Part shown: positions 17,505-26,061 of the stretch, one piece after another | Position numbering within the stretch: the stretch's first letter is position 1 | Layout of the letters: each line of letters starts with the position of its first letter | Source: Roseovarius salincola | GTDB taxonomy: Bacteria > Pseudomonadota > Alphaproteobacteria > Rhodobacterales > Rhodobacteraceae | Direction of reading: 5' to 3' | Length of the DNA stretch: 64,000 nt | NCBI RefSeq assembly: GCF_026891095.1 | Contig: NZ_JAPTNL010000007.1 | Coordinates: forward strand, 62,001-126,000 | Notes under the pieces: model-generated | Database searches by the model: none | Told to the model about the DNA's origin: nothing | The model's input: only the letters and a program-made list of their open reading frames with translations | Translations under genes and position numbers: made by a program

Positions 17505-18698
17505 ATGCGCCCGTTTACCCGCCTTGCCGCCCCCTGTCTGACGGCCTTGTGCCTTGCCACGCTTACCCCCCTGCCCGCCAAGGCGCAGCAATGTGGCGGC
17601 GGGTTTCAGCAATTCGTCGCGGCGCTGGCCGATGAGGCGGTGGCGCGCGGCCATGAAAGGCAGGCGGTGGACCGCTTTCTGGCCGGGGTGCGCAAGGATC
17701 AATCGGTGCTGAACGCGGACCGGGCGCAGGGGGTCTTTCAGATGCCCTTCGTGGATTTCGCCCGCCGCCTGATCAGCGCGAACCGCCTCAACAGTGGGCG
17801 CGAGCTGGCGCAGCGTCATGATGCGGTATTCGACCGGATCGAGAGGGATTACGGGATCGACCGGGGTGTCTTGCTGGCCTTCTGGGCCTTCGAGACGGAT
17901 TACGGCGCGGTGCAGGGCGATTACAACACCCGCGACGCGCTGGTCACGCTGGCGCATGATTGCCGCCGCCCGCATCTGTTCCGCCCGCAGATCTTTGCCG
18001 CGATGACGCTTTATGAGCGCGGCGATTTCAGCCCGCAGGGCACGCGCGGCGCATGGGCGGGCGAGATCGGCATGGTGCAGATGCTGCCGGAGGATATCCT
18101 TGAACATGGCACCGATGGCGATGGCGACGGGCATGTGGACCTCAAGGGATCGCCCGAAGATGCGCTGCTGTCGGGGGCGTCGATGCTGGCCGGGCTGGGC
18201 TGGCGCGCGAATGAGCCATGGTTGCAGGAAGTCACCCTGCCCGAGGGCATGAACTGGGCCGAGACGGGCTTGCGCACGCAGATGCCGGCGCGCGACTGGC
18301 AGGCGATGGGGGTGCGCCCGCGCCATGGGGAGATCGCGGGCGATCTGGAGGCCAGCATCCTTGTGCCGCAGGGGCGCGGCGGGCCGGCCTTTCTGGCCTA
18401 TCCCAATTTCCGGGTCTATTTCGAATGGAACCAGAGCTTCGTCTATGTGCTGACCGCCGCCTATTTCGCCAACCGTCTGGAAGGCGCGCCGGTTTTTGAC
18501 GCAGGGCGGCCCGAGCCGGGCCTGTCGGGCGAGGAGATGAAGGCGCTGCAACGCAAGCTTGCGGCGCGCGGTCATGACGTGGGCGAGGTGGATGGCATTC
18601 TGGGCGCGGGCACGCGGGCGGCGGTGCAGGACGTCCAGAAGGAACTGGGCCTGCCCGCCGACGCATGGCCGACGCGGGCGCTGTTGAACCGGCTGTAG
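17505..18698 (+). CDS. Lytic murein transglycosylase (MltB/SltB type) with peptidoglycan-binding domain
   Basis: A 397-residue exported enzyme that cleaves the glycan strand of peptidoglycan with formation of 1,6-anhydro-muramic ends. A signal peptide spans about 1-27. The SLT_2 (MltB-like) domain follows, about 32-320, with catalytic Glu130 in FWAFETDYG, the counterpart of the ESxYG motif. The C-terminal PG_binding_1 domain (about 335-397) contains LQRKLAARGHDVGEVDGILG. The ATG at 17505 is preferred because GAGGA lies eight bases upstream and the signal peptide begins directly. It appears monocistronic. Confidence 0.9.
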   Translation: MRPFTRLAAPCLTALCLATLTPLPAKAQQCGGGFQQFVAALADEAVARGHERQAVDRFLAGVRKDQSVLNADRAQGVFQMPFVDFARRLISANRLNSGRELAQRHDAVFDRIERDYGIDRGVLLAFWAFETDYGAVQGDYNTRDALVTLAHDCRRPHLFRPQIFAAMTLYERGDFSPQGTRGAWAGEIGMVQMLPEDILEHGTDGDGDGHVDLKGSPEDALLSGASMLAGLGWRANEPWLQEVTLPEGMNWAETGLRTQMPARDWQAMGVRPRHGEIAGDLEASILVPQGRGGPAFLAYPNFRVYFEWNQSFVYVLTAAYFANRLEGAPVFDAGRPEPGLSGEEMKALQRKLAARGHDVGEVDGILGAGTRAAVQDVQKELGLPADAWPTRALLNRL

Positions 18699-18717
18699 CA
18701 GTACGCGCGCCGCGCCG

Positions 18718-19302
18718 TCAGTCGGCGACGCGCGCCAGCAGTTCCGCGGCGCGCTCGGGGCCGAACTTGTCGGCCAGCACCTGCGCGCGGGGCACCCATC
18801 GGTAGCGCGTGTCGTCGCGCATATGCGCCCAGAAAAGCCGCCCGCCCTTGCGCCAGGGATCGAGGATGATGCCCTTTTCCATCGGGTCGCCCTTGCGGCT
18901 GATCAGCGCGGTGCTGTGTTCGAGGCGGATATTGTTGGCATTGGCGACGGCGCGATGAATCTGAAGCGTCTCGAAGCGTTCGCGCTTGAGGCGGGCCTCC
19001 ATGTCCATCGCCCAGTGCCAACACAGCCCGCGCGGCTTCACCCCCATGTTCACCTTGGTGTTATGCGTGAGCGGGCCGTCGGTGATCTGGTATTGCTGCG
19101 ACAGTTCATAGGGATATTCATAGGCGATCCGGGCGGCGCGCTGCGCCTCTTCGGGGTCCACATCCGGGCCGAGCGCACGGATTTCATGCGCCAGTTCAGC
19201 GACCTCCTGATCGGTGGGAAGGACCGGGCCGATCCCGCCGGTGGAGCAGGCCGCAAGGGTCAGGACGGCGAGAAGAGAGAGGAGACGTAAGCATATCTGC
19301 AT
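18718..19302 (-). CDS. Conserved outer-membrane-type lipoprotein of unknown function
   Basis: A 194-residue protein beginning with a lipoprotein signal peptide; the lipobox LTLAAC places the lipidated cysteine at residue 19. The mature part is hydrophilic with a conserved-looking core around LCWHWAMDMEARLKRE and ALISRKGDP...GIILDPWRKGG...LFWA, which suggests a transglutaminase-like or cysteine-protease-like fold (a Cys, a His and an Asp occur in that order). That reading is speculative. The ATG at 19302 is chosen because it opens the signal peptide; a longer reading is Cys/Arg-rich and unlikely. It converges with the transglycosylase gene. Confidence 0.65.
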   Translation of the reverse strand: MQICLRLLSLLAVLTLAACSTGGIGPVLPTDQEVAELAHEIRALGPDVDPEEAQRAARIAYEYPYELSQQYQITDGPLTHNTKVNMGVKPRGLCWHWAMDMEARLKRERFETLQIHRAVANANNIRLEHSTALISRKGDPMEKGIILDPWRKGGRLFWAHMRDDTRYRWVPRAQVLADKFGPERAAELLARVAD

Positions 19303-19624
19303 GACCCAAGCCCGGATTGTGAAACGAAAAACCGAGCGCAGAGCTAGCCGCTGCGCCCGCTCTTGTCGAGACAGGCCGGCACGCGCACACGCGGATGTGA
19401 CGAGAAGGAAACAGCGCGGCTGTTGGGTGCAGCCACGGCACCACCCGCGCGCCAACCGGCCCGCACGCCGACAGATATTAATCTCCGACATCGCCGCTCT
19501 ATAAACTTTAAGGCGATCCATACGCTTGCAGAACACGCCTCGGTTATTACACTCTTGCTGCTAGCATTGAGACCATGGCCCAAGACGGCAATGAACGCTT
19601 CAACAATCAAAGAGGACAGTAATC
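19303..19624. other. Intergenic stretch upstream of a small insertion
   Basis: About 320 bases between the lipoprotein start and the next plus-strand gene. It is less G+C-rich after 19470 than its surroundings. I see no RNA gene or clear operator. Promoters for both flanking genes must lie here, but I cannot place them. Confidence 0.4.
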
Positions 19625-19921
19625 ATGAGAAAGACTCTCGCAGCGCTTGCCGTCATCTTGACCGCCGCCGCCGCAAGTGCAGAAACGATCACTTTTGAAA
19701 GTGATGACGAGGTGAAGTTCATTCGGTGCACCAAATCGTTTGCAGGCGCGAATTGCGAGTTTATCGCGCCAATCGAATATCAGCTTTTAACATGCGTAGC
19801 TCTTGACGAACACGATATGCCGCTCGCTTCAGATATGACCGCTGGCGGCGTCGGGCAGGTGATGTTCCGTGACTTGGACCACGAAAAAATACACCGCGTC
19901 GTCTGTCGTCGCGCGATGTAA
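19625..19921 (+). CDS. Small secreted protein of unknown function
   Basis: A 98-residue protein with a signal peptide (about 1-19, ending ASA-E). The mature part has four cysteines that could form two disulfides in the periplasm and no recognisable domain. AGAGGACAGTAATC precedes the ATG, giving a good ribosome binding site. Base composition and codon choice (AAA, GAA, TTT and TTA are frequent) differ from the G+C-rich neighbours, and the next gene begins three bases after its stop, so the two may have arrived together. I do not recognise the family. Confidence 0.6.
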   Translation: MRKTLAALAVILTAAAASAETITFESDDEVKFIRCTKSFAGANCEFIAPIEYQLLTCVALDEHDMPLASDMTAGGVGQVMFRDLDHEKIHRVVCRRAM

Positions 19922-19923
19922 GG

Positions 19924-20145
19924 GTGACGGAGAAGCGGACAGGAGCCAGAAATGAAAAAACAGAACTGCGATATTGCAAGACCTGCGACGCGGTGATGCC
20001 GTGCGAAAAAAAGAGTCCGAACCACATATTGCACGTCATCCTGACTCTCATAACCGCCGGAATCTGGTTGATCGTTTATGCGCTTGTGGGCTTCGAAAGC
20101 TCGTTCAAGTCATGGCGCTGCCAGAAATGCCGCAATAAGTGTTAG
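19924..20145 (+). CDS. Small membrane protein with two zinc-ribbon-like cysteine pairs
   Basis: A 73-residue protein with CKTC near residue 18 and CQKC near residue 67 on either side of one hydrophobic helix (about 34-54, HVILTLITAGIWLIVYALVG). The two CxxC pairs could form one zinc ribbon only if both ends lie on the same side, for example with a helical hairpin. The GTG start at 19924 is the only in-frame start upstream of the first CxxC, and its ribosome binding site is poor, so the start is uncertain. Composition is A+T-richer than the surroundings. No family name can be given. Confidence 0.55.
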   Translation: MTEKRTGARNEKTELRYCKTCDAVMPCEKKSPNHILHVILTLITAGIWLIVYALVGFESSFKSWRCQKCRNKC

Positions 20146-20282
20146 GGTCCTGACGTCGACCGACCGGACGATTGAGTCCGCTTGTTGACTACTTGCACCT
20201 CGTCCAGAGCTCCATGCCTGTCCGCAGGTTGGACAAACCCGTCATCGGAACCCACATCAGCCAGCCCAAGCCCCGCAAGCGC

Positions 20283-23200
20283 TCAGGCGACCAGGGCTTC
20301 GGCCTTCTTGAGGTCGACGCTGACCAGCTGGCTGACGCCCTGTTCGGCCATGGTGACGCCAAAGAGGCGGTCCATGCGGCTCATGGTGACGGCGTGGTGG
20401 GTAATGATCAGGAAGCGGGTTTCGGTGCGGCGGCACATTTCGTCGAGCAGGTCGCAGAAGCGGCCCACATTGGCATCGTCGAGCGGTGCGTCGACCTCGT
20501 CGAGCACACAGATCGGGGCGGGGTTGGCGAGGAACACCGCGAAGATCAGCGCCAGCGCCGTGAGGGTCTGTTCCCCACCCGACAAAAGCGAGAGCGTCGC
20601 CAGTTTCTTGCCCGGCGGCTGGCACATGATTTCAAGCCCCGCGTCCAGCGGATCGTCGCTTTCGACCATCACCAGATTGGCGTCGCCGCCGCCGAAGAGA
20701 TGCTTGAACAGCATGGTGAAATTCGAGTTCACCTGCTCGAAGGCGGTCAGCAGGCGTTCGCGCCCCTCGCGGTTGAGGCTGGCGATACCGTTGCGCAATT
20801 CGCGGATCGCCTGTTCCAGGTCCTCTTTCTCGGTGGCGAGGTTGTCGTGTTCCTCCTGCACCTCGCGGGCGTCTTCCTCGGCGCGCAGATTTACCGCGCC
20901 CAGCGCGTCGCGCTGACGCTTGAGGCGGTTCACATCGGCCTCGATGCTTTCGGAAGGCGGCATCTTTTCGGGATCGGCGGAAAGCTGTTCAAGCAGCTTT
21001 TCGGGGGTCGTGTCCTGTTCATCGGCGATGCGTTCAGCGGCGTAGGCGCGCGCGTCGCGCGCCGCGTCGGTGCGCGCCTCGGAGCGGGCGCGGGCCTCGC
21101 GGGCCTCGGAGGCGGCGCGCTCGCTGTCGCGCTCGGCGGTGACCGCCTCGCGCAGGGCGCCTTCGGCTGCTGAGAGCGCATCGGCGGCATCGGCGCGCCG
21201 CGCAGACGCGCGGTCGATCTCGCTGCCCAGTTCGGCGCGCTTGGCGGCGATGTCCTCGGGCGCGGCGGAAGCCTCGGCGAGTTCCGCCTCGGAGGCCGCC
21301 TTGCGCTCGGCCAGTTCGGCGCTGCGCTTTTCGGCGGTTTCAAGACGGTGCCGCCAGCCGCTGATTTCCTTGGTCACTTCCTGCGCGCGCCGGGTGCGGG
21401 CCTCGCCCTCGCGGCGCAGTTCATCGTGGTTCGAGCGGCGCGCCATCATGGTCATGCGCGCGGCCTCGACCGTCATTTTCACGTCCTCCACCCCGGCGCG
21501 GGCGGAATCGAGATCGCCCAGTTCGCCCAGCCCCTTTTCGGCCTCGGCCAGTTGGGCGCGCGCGGCCAGGGCCTCTTCCTCGTGGCGGGTGACGGCGAGG
21601 CCCATGGATTCAAGCTTGGACTGGGCAAGGTTGCGGTCGGCCTCGGCGCGGCTGAGGGCGCGGTTGGCCTGGTTGAGTTCGCCGTCTGCGGTGCGGCGAT
21701 CCTCGCGGGCCTGCTTGTCGGCCTCGATCAACTCGGCGAGCCGGGCGCGCAACGTGTCATGCGCGGCCACGGCACCTTCGGCGCGGGCGGTGGCATGGGC
21801 AAGCTGCTGCTTGAGTTCCTCGAGCCGGTTGAGCTGCTGAAGGCGCAGCGCGGCGGCGGAGGGCGCGTCTTCGGCCCAGGCGCGGTAGCCGTCCCAGCGC
21901 CAGAGATCGCCCTCGGTCGTGACCAGCCGCTGGCCGGGTTTGAGAAGCGGTTGCAGGCGCGGGCCATCATCGGGTTCGATCAGGCCGATCTGGGACATGC
22001 GCCGCGCCAGCACCTCGGGGATGGTGAGATGGGCCGAAAGGGCGCTGACGCCTTCGGGCAGGGTCTGGGAGGTGCCATAGCCGGGCAGGAGCGCCCAGCC
22101 GGTCGGCCCGTCGGGATCGACCTGCGGCGCGCGCAGATCGTCGGCGAGCGCCGCGCCAAGCGCCTTTTCATAGCCCGGCGCGACCTGCAACAAATCAAGG
22201 ATCTGCCCGCCTTCGGCGGTGTCGCGCTCGACCAGGCGCGCCAGCGCCGACACTTCGGCGGACAGCGCGTTGACCTCGCCCTCGGCCTCGGAGCGCTGCG
22301 CGCGGGCGGTGGCCTCGCGGGTCTGGGTTTCGGCGCGGGCCTCGTCGGCGGCGTTGAGCGCGTCCTCGGCCTGCTGGGCCTTTGTGACGGCGGCGGCTTC
22401 GGCGGCCTGCGCCGCCTCGAAATCATGGCCCGCGCGTGACAGCGCCTCGCGGGCGGTGGCGGCGGCCTCGCGCGCACGGGCGGCTTCGGATTCGCTTTTC
22501 TCGAGGGTCTTGCGGCTGTCTTCGAGGAAGCGTTGCGCCGATTGGTGGCGCGCGGCGAGGCGGGCCACATCCTCGGTCAGCTGGCTGAGCCGGGTCTCGC
22601 GGTCCTGCAAGACCTGTGCGGCCTCGTGCGATTCGGCGGCGGCGTCTGCCAGCTTGGCGTCATGGCCTTCGCTGGCGCGGGCCAGTTCGCGGGCCTCCCA
22701 TTCCAGCCGGTCGATGGTTTCGCCGGCATCGCGGTTGAGCCCGGATTCACGCTCGATATCACGCGACAGCTGTTCGATGCGCCCTTCGAGCGTTTCGATC
22801 CGGGCGCGGGCGTTGTGTTCCTGCTCCTTGAGGCTGTCGCGCTGCACTTCGAGCCGTTGCAGGATGGCGGCGGCGATGGCCTCTTCCTCGCGCAGGGGCG
22901 GAAGCGCCTCTTCGGCCTTGGCGCGGGCCTTGGCCGACTCGCGCGCGGCGGATTCGGCGCGGGCGGCGGCGGCGGTGCGTTCGCGCAGATCGTCCTCGGC
23001 GCGGGCGCGGGCCTCGTCGGCCTCTTTCCAGCGGCGATACAGCAGCAGCCCTTCGGCCTGACGCAGGTCTTCGCCGATGGCGCGGTAGCGGGCGGCCTGT
23101 TTGGCCTGGCGCGCCAGTTGCGACAATTGCCCGGCCAGCTGCTCGATCACGTCATCGACGCGCGCAAGGTTCTGTTCGGCGCCCTTGAGTTTCAGCTCGG

Positions 23201-23738
23201 CCTCATGGCGGCGCTGGTAAAGCCCCGAGATCCCGGCGGCCTCTTCGAGGATGCGGCGGCGGGCCTTGGGCTTGGCGTTGATCAGTTCGGAAATCTGCCC
23301 CTGGCGCACCAGCGCGGGCGAATGCGCGCCGGTCGAGGCATCCGCAAACAGCATCTGCACGTCGCGCGCGCGCACATCCTTGCCGCCCGCCTTGTAGGCC
23401 GAACCGACATCGCGGGTGATGCGGCGGACGATCTCGAGATGGTCGGAGTCGTTGAACCCGGCGGGGGCGAGGCGGTCGGTATTGTCGATATGGATCGACA
23501 CTTCGGCGAAATTGCGCGCCGGACGGGTGGCGGCCCCGGCGAAGATCACGTCCTCCATACCGCCGCCACGCATCGCCGTGGGACGGTTTTCGCCCATCAC
23601 CCAGCGCAGCGCCTCGAGCAGGTTCGACTTGCCACAGCCATTCGGCCCGACCACCCCGGTCAGACCATGCGAGATATGCAGGTCGGTGGGGTCGACGAAG
23701 CTTTTGAAGCCGGTCAGTCTGAGCTTGGTGAACTGCAA
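20283..23738 (-). CDS. smc: Chromosome segregation protein SMC
   Basis: A 1151-residue condensin ATPase that organises and segregates the chromosome together with ScpA and ScpB. Walker A is GPNGCGKSN near residue 33. Long coiled coils rich in Ala, Glu and Arg flank a hinge at about 500-640. The C-terminal signature LLSGGEQTLTALALIFA and Walker B CVLDEVDAPLDDANV are intact. A TTG at 23738 is chosen as start: GAGG lies five bases before it and the protein then begins with QFTKLRLTGFKSFVDP, as in its relatives. A reading extended to 23828 has no homologous look. The coiled-coil coding leaves long open frames on the opposite strand that are not genes. Confidence 0.95.
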   Translation of the reverse strand: MQFTKLRLTGFKSFVDPTDLHISHGLTGVVGPNGCGKSNLLEALRWVMGENRPTAMRGGGMEDVIFAGAATRPARNFAEVSIHIDNTDRLAPAGFNDSDHLEIVRRITRDVGSAYKAGGKDVRARDVQMLFADASTGAHSPALVRQGQISELINAKPKARRRILEEAAGISGLYQRRHEAELKLKGAEQNLARVDDVIEQLAGQLSQLARQAKQAARYRAIGEDLRQAEGLLLYRRWKEADEARARAEDDLRERTAAAARAESAARESAKARAKAEEALPPLREEEAIAAAILQRLEVQRDSLKEQEHNARARIETLEGRIEQLSRDIERESGLNRDAGETIDRLEWEARELARASEGHDAKLADAAAESHEAAQVLQDRETRLSQLTEDVARLAARHQSAQRFLEDSRKTLEKSESEAARAREAAATAREALSRAGHDFEAAQAAEAAAVTKAQQAEDALNAADEARAETQTREATARAQRSEAEGEVNALSAEVSALARLVERDTAEGGQILDLLQVAPGYEKALGAALADDLRAPQVDPDGPTGWALLPGYGTSQTLPEGVSALSAHLTIPEVLARRMSQIGLIEPDDGPRLQPLLKPGQRLVTTEGDLWRWDGYRAWAEDAPSAAALRLQQLNRLEELKQQLAHATARAEGAVAAHDTLRARLAELIEADKQAREDRRTADGELNQANRALSRAEADRNLAQSKLESMGLAVTRHEEEALAARAQLAEAEKGLGELGDLDSARAGVEDVKMTVEAARMTMMARRSNHDELRREGEARTRRAQEVTKEISGWRHRLETAEKRSAELAERKAASEAELAEASAAPEDIAAKRAELGSEIDRASARRADAADALSAAEGALREAVTAERDSERAASEAREARARSEARTDAARDARAYAAERIADEQDTTPEKLLEQLSADPEKMPPSESIEADVNRLKRQRDALGAVNLRAEEDAREVQEEHDNLATEKEDLEQAIRELRNGIASLNREGRERLLTAFEQVNSNFTMLFKHLFGGGDANLVMVESDDPLDAGLEIMCQPPGKKLATLSLLSGGEQTLTALALIFAVFLANPAPICVLDEVDAPLDDANVGRFCDLLDEMCRRTETRFLIITHHAVTMSRMDRLFGVTMAEQGVSQLVSVDLKKAEALVA

Positions 23739-23949
23739 GGGCACCTCGGGCGCGTGATTCCGGTATGAGGGGAAATGTGGGGCGTGCATGTGTGCGCTGT
23801 CAACGCCAAACCCCAGAATATGGGTCAATGCGGGTAGTTATCCACAAGATATATGCGTAACCGGCGGAAAATGGCGCGGCACGGCGCGGCAGCGATGCAT
23901 CAGTTCATCCTTGACGCAGCCCCCATGCCGGGGTCATACCGGAGACGCA

Positions 23950-24142
23950 AAGGTTCCCTTCAGGGCGCAAAGCGCCTTTCGGGATAATTAGGGAATGACG
24001 TGACGGCGGACCCAATCAGGGCGCCCAATCGTCAGCCGCCCCCGCGACTGTGAGCGGAGAGCCCCTGCCATCATGCCACCGGCCAAGACACCGGGAAGGC
24101 GGCAGTTCAGGCGACGACCCGCAAGCCAGGAAACCAGCCCTT
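23950..24142 (+). promoter_or_regulatory. Cobalamin (adenosylcobalamin) riboswitch
   Basis: The leader of the cbtB-cbtA operon carries the conserved blocks of the B12 riboswitch in order. These are AGGTTCCC (23951), TAGGGAAT partner (about 23988), the B12-box GCCGCCCCCGCGACTGTGAGCGG (read in two parts, about 24035-24057), GCCACCGG, GGGAAGGCGGC (about 24093), and GACCCGCAAGCCAGGAAACC (about 24115-24134). It should repress expression when adenosylcobalamin is plentiful. The extra hairpin GGCGCAAAGCGCC near 23964 is a peripheral stem. Confidence 0.93.
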
Positions 24143-24192
24143 GCATGATGAAACCCAACGCCTCGGGTGAGAGGCTATAAGGAGTGACCACC

Positions 24193-24357
24193 ATGAGCAC
24201 ATTGGCTCAATCCACCGTCGCAACCACGGTATTGCCCTTCGTCGCCGCCATGCTGATCGGGCTTGGCATCGTTACGCTTGCCGGCCATGTACAGGCCGCC
24301 GCGCTGCATGACGCCGCCCATGACGTGCGCCACGCCACCGGCTTTCCCTGCCACTGA
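24193..24357 (+). CDS. cbtB: CbtB, small cobalt-transporter subunit
   Basis: A 54-residue protein with one membrane helix (about 11-33) and a His-containing C-terminal tail. The tail has four His residues between 40 and 54 (LHDAAHDVRHATGF) and ends CH. CbtB is proposed to bind cobalt at this tail and pass it to CbtA. It is the first gene behind the B12 riboswitch; AAGGAG precedes the ATG at a normal distance. The stop is three bases before cbtA. It is short, but family, context and riboswitch all agree. Confidence 0.9.
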   Translation: MSTLAQSTVATTVLPFVAAMLIGLGIVTLAGHVQAAALHDAAHDVRHATGFPCH

Positions 24358-24360
24358 ACC

Positions 24361-25041
24361 ATGTTTCAGAAAATTCTGACCAGCGCGTTGTTCGCTGGGT
24401 TCTGCGCGGGGCTGATCGCCGCCGCGCTGCAGCTCGCATTCGTGCAGCCGGTGCTGCTGCATGCAGAGCTTTATGAAGGCGGGGAGCTTGCGCATTTCGC
24501 CACGCCCCCTGCCAGTGCGGATCCCGAACTGCCGGGGTTCGATCCGGTGCGCGACGGGCTGAGCATCCTGTTTTCGGCGCTCATCTATGTGGGCTACGGG
24601 ATGATCCTTGTGGCCTGCATGGCCTTTGCCGCGATGCGCGGCGCGCAGATCGACGCGCGGCGCGGGATCGTTTGGGGCATCGCGGGTTTCGTGGCGGTGC
24701 ATTTCGCCCCGGCCGTTTCGCTGCCCCCCGAAGTGCCGGGCGTGGCCGCCGCCGATATTGGCGCGCGCCAGATCTGGTGGTGGGGCACGGTTGCGGCCAG
24801 TGCCACGGCACTGGCGCTGATCGGCTTCGGCAAGGGCTGGCCCGCCTGGGGCGCGGCGATCCTGCTGTTGCTGGCGCCGCATGTGATCGGCGCGCCGCAT
24901 CCCGACGCCTTTGCCGGGCCGGTCCCGCCCGAGATCGCGGCGCTGTTCGCGGCGCGCGCGCTGGGCACCGGGTTGGCGGCATGGGCCGTTCTGGGCCTGT
25001 TGGCCGGGTATTTCTGGCAACGCGAATCGGCCTCGGCCTGA
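24361..25041 (+). CDS. cbtA: CbtA, cobalt-transporter membrane subunit
   Basis: A 226-residue protein with five to six hydrophobic helices, matching the CbtA family of predicted B12-regulated cobalt transporters. It opens MFQKILTSALFAGFCAG, with the family segment LLHAELYEGG near residue 36. Conserved histidines occur in loops (HFAPAVSLPPEVPG and APHPDAFAG). It follows cbtB by three bases under the B12 riboswitch. Cobalt specificity is inferred from the family and regulation; no transport assay is known to me for this protein. Confidence 0.92.
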   Translation: MFQKILTSALFAGFCAGLIAAALQLAFVQPVLLHAELYEGGELAHFATPPASADPELPGFDPVRDGLSILFSALIYVGYGMILVACMAFAAMRGAQIDARRGIVWGIAGFVAVHFAPAVSLPPEVPGVAAADIGARQIWWWGTVAASATALALIGFGKGWPAWGAAILLLLAPHVIGAPHPDAFAGPVPPEIAALFAARALGTGLAAWAVLGLLAGYFWQRESASA

Positions 25042-25097
25042 GATACGACCCGGTCCGGCGGCCCCCTGTCGCCGGACCCAGATGAGGAGCGACGAGA

Positions 25098-25598
25098 ATG
25101 CCCAGGACCTTCATCTTTCTGCTGATCGGGCTGTTTTTCGGCACCGGTTTCGGATTCCTGCTGGCGGCCACCTCGGGCGCGGAGCTGGAGGGGCACGACC
25201 ACGGCGCCGACAGCGCGGTGCATGACCACGCCGCCCATCAGCATGAGAGCGGCGAGAGCCATGACCATGACGCCCTGACCGAGTCCGGGACACCGGCCCC
25301 GACTCTGGCCCTGAAGGTCCATCCCGACGGGCCGCAAAGCCGCAATCTGGAATTGGTGGTCGAGAATTTCACCTTTGATCCTGAGGGGGTGAACGGCCCG
25401 CATGTGCCCGGCCACGGCCATGCGCATGTCTATCTGAACGGCGTCAAGCTGGCGCGCGCCTATGGGCGCTGGCAGCAGCTTCATGCCCTGCCAAAGGGGC
25501 GGCATGAATTGCGCGTGACCCTCAATGCCAACGATCATTCGGTGCTGGCCGTGGATGGTGAACCGATCGCCGCCGAACTGGAGCTGGTGATCGAATGA
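25098..25598 (+). CDS. His-rich membrane-tethered protein in the cobalt operon
   Basis: A 166-residue protein of unknown family. One N-terminal helix (about 4-24) is followed by a segment with eight histidines in about 28 residues (33-60: GHDHG, VHDHAAHQH, SHDHD), then a beta-rich domain (about 75-166) containing PHVPGHGHAHVYLNG. The layout suggests a periplasmic metal sponge or chaperone tethered by a signal anchor. It follows cbtA by 56 bases on the same strand, so it is likely under the same B12 riboswitch. GGAGCGACG precedes the start. Cobalt is the obvious candidate metal, but nothing in the sequence excludes zinc or nickel. Confidence 0.7.
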   Translation: MPRTFIFLLIGLFFGTGFGFLLAATSGAELEGHDHGADSAVHDHAAHQHESGESHDHDALTESGTPAPTLALKVHPDGPQSRNLELVVENFTFDPEGVNGPHVPGHGHAHVYLNGVKLARAYGRWQQLHALPKGRHELRVTLNANDHSVLAVDGEPIAAELELVIE

Positions 25599-25605
25599 CC
25601 CGCGC

Positions 25606-25935
25606 TTACGCAGGCACCCGCCCCACAAGGCAGAAGCGCAGGCGCCCCGCGCCGCGGGCGTCCTCGATCCAGCCATCGGGCTGCGCGGCATATAGCGCCG
25701 CGAAGGCCAGCGTGTCGTCGAGGTCGCGCGCCGGGTCGATCCCGGCGAAAAGATATGTCGCCTTGCCCGGCGCGCTGAACGCCAGCGACAGGGGCTGCGC
25801 GCACATCGAAAGGCAGGGATGTTCCTGCACATCGGTGCCCGTCCCGAGCGCCCCGCGCAGCCGGGCGGCAAAGCCGCTGCCATCCGGCGCGCCCGCGCCC
25901 GTTTCACAGGTCGAGCATATGACGATGCGATCCAT
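25606..25935 (-). CDS. DUF1636 family cysteine-rich protein, cobalamin-linked (copy 2)
   Basis: A 109-residue protein related in layout to the DUF1636 protein at 14512-14904. It has an N-terminal CSTC pair near residue 8 and a distal PCLSMC pair near 45, again resembling a thioredoxin-fold [2Fe-2S] or metal site. The start at 25935 opens MDRIVICSTCETG; longer readings run through the shadow of cobW. It points against the cbt operon, converging with the His-rich gene (seven bases apart) and diverging from cobW with 126 bases between starts. Its position between cobalt import and CobW suggests a role in cobalt handling, which is inference. Confidence 0.75.
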   Translation of the reverse strand: MDRIVICSTCETGAGAPDGSGFAARLRGALGTGTDVQEHPCLSMCAQPLSLAFSAPGKATYLFAGIDPARDLDDTLAFAALYAAQPDGWIEDARGAGRLRFCLVGRVPA

Positions 25936-26061
25936 GGCCCCGGCCCTCCTCGGCCCGATCCGGTCAAGCCAGACCCGCCTAGGACAGGGCCGCGCCGCTG
26001 GCAAGCCCCTCGAACACCGCCCCGCACATCCCAACGCCATTCCCCGAAAGGAGGCATCCTG

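Noticed and set aside
22533..23768. Long plus-strand open frames opposite smc (several over 300 residues)
   Set aside because: They result from Ala/Glu/Arg-rich coiled-coil codons read backwards; composition is low-complexity and no start context is found.
23838..23846. A perfect DnaA box (TTATCCACA) upstream of smc
   Set aside because: It is single, without others nearby. One such 9-base match is expected by chance in a chromosome; an origin is not supported.
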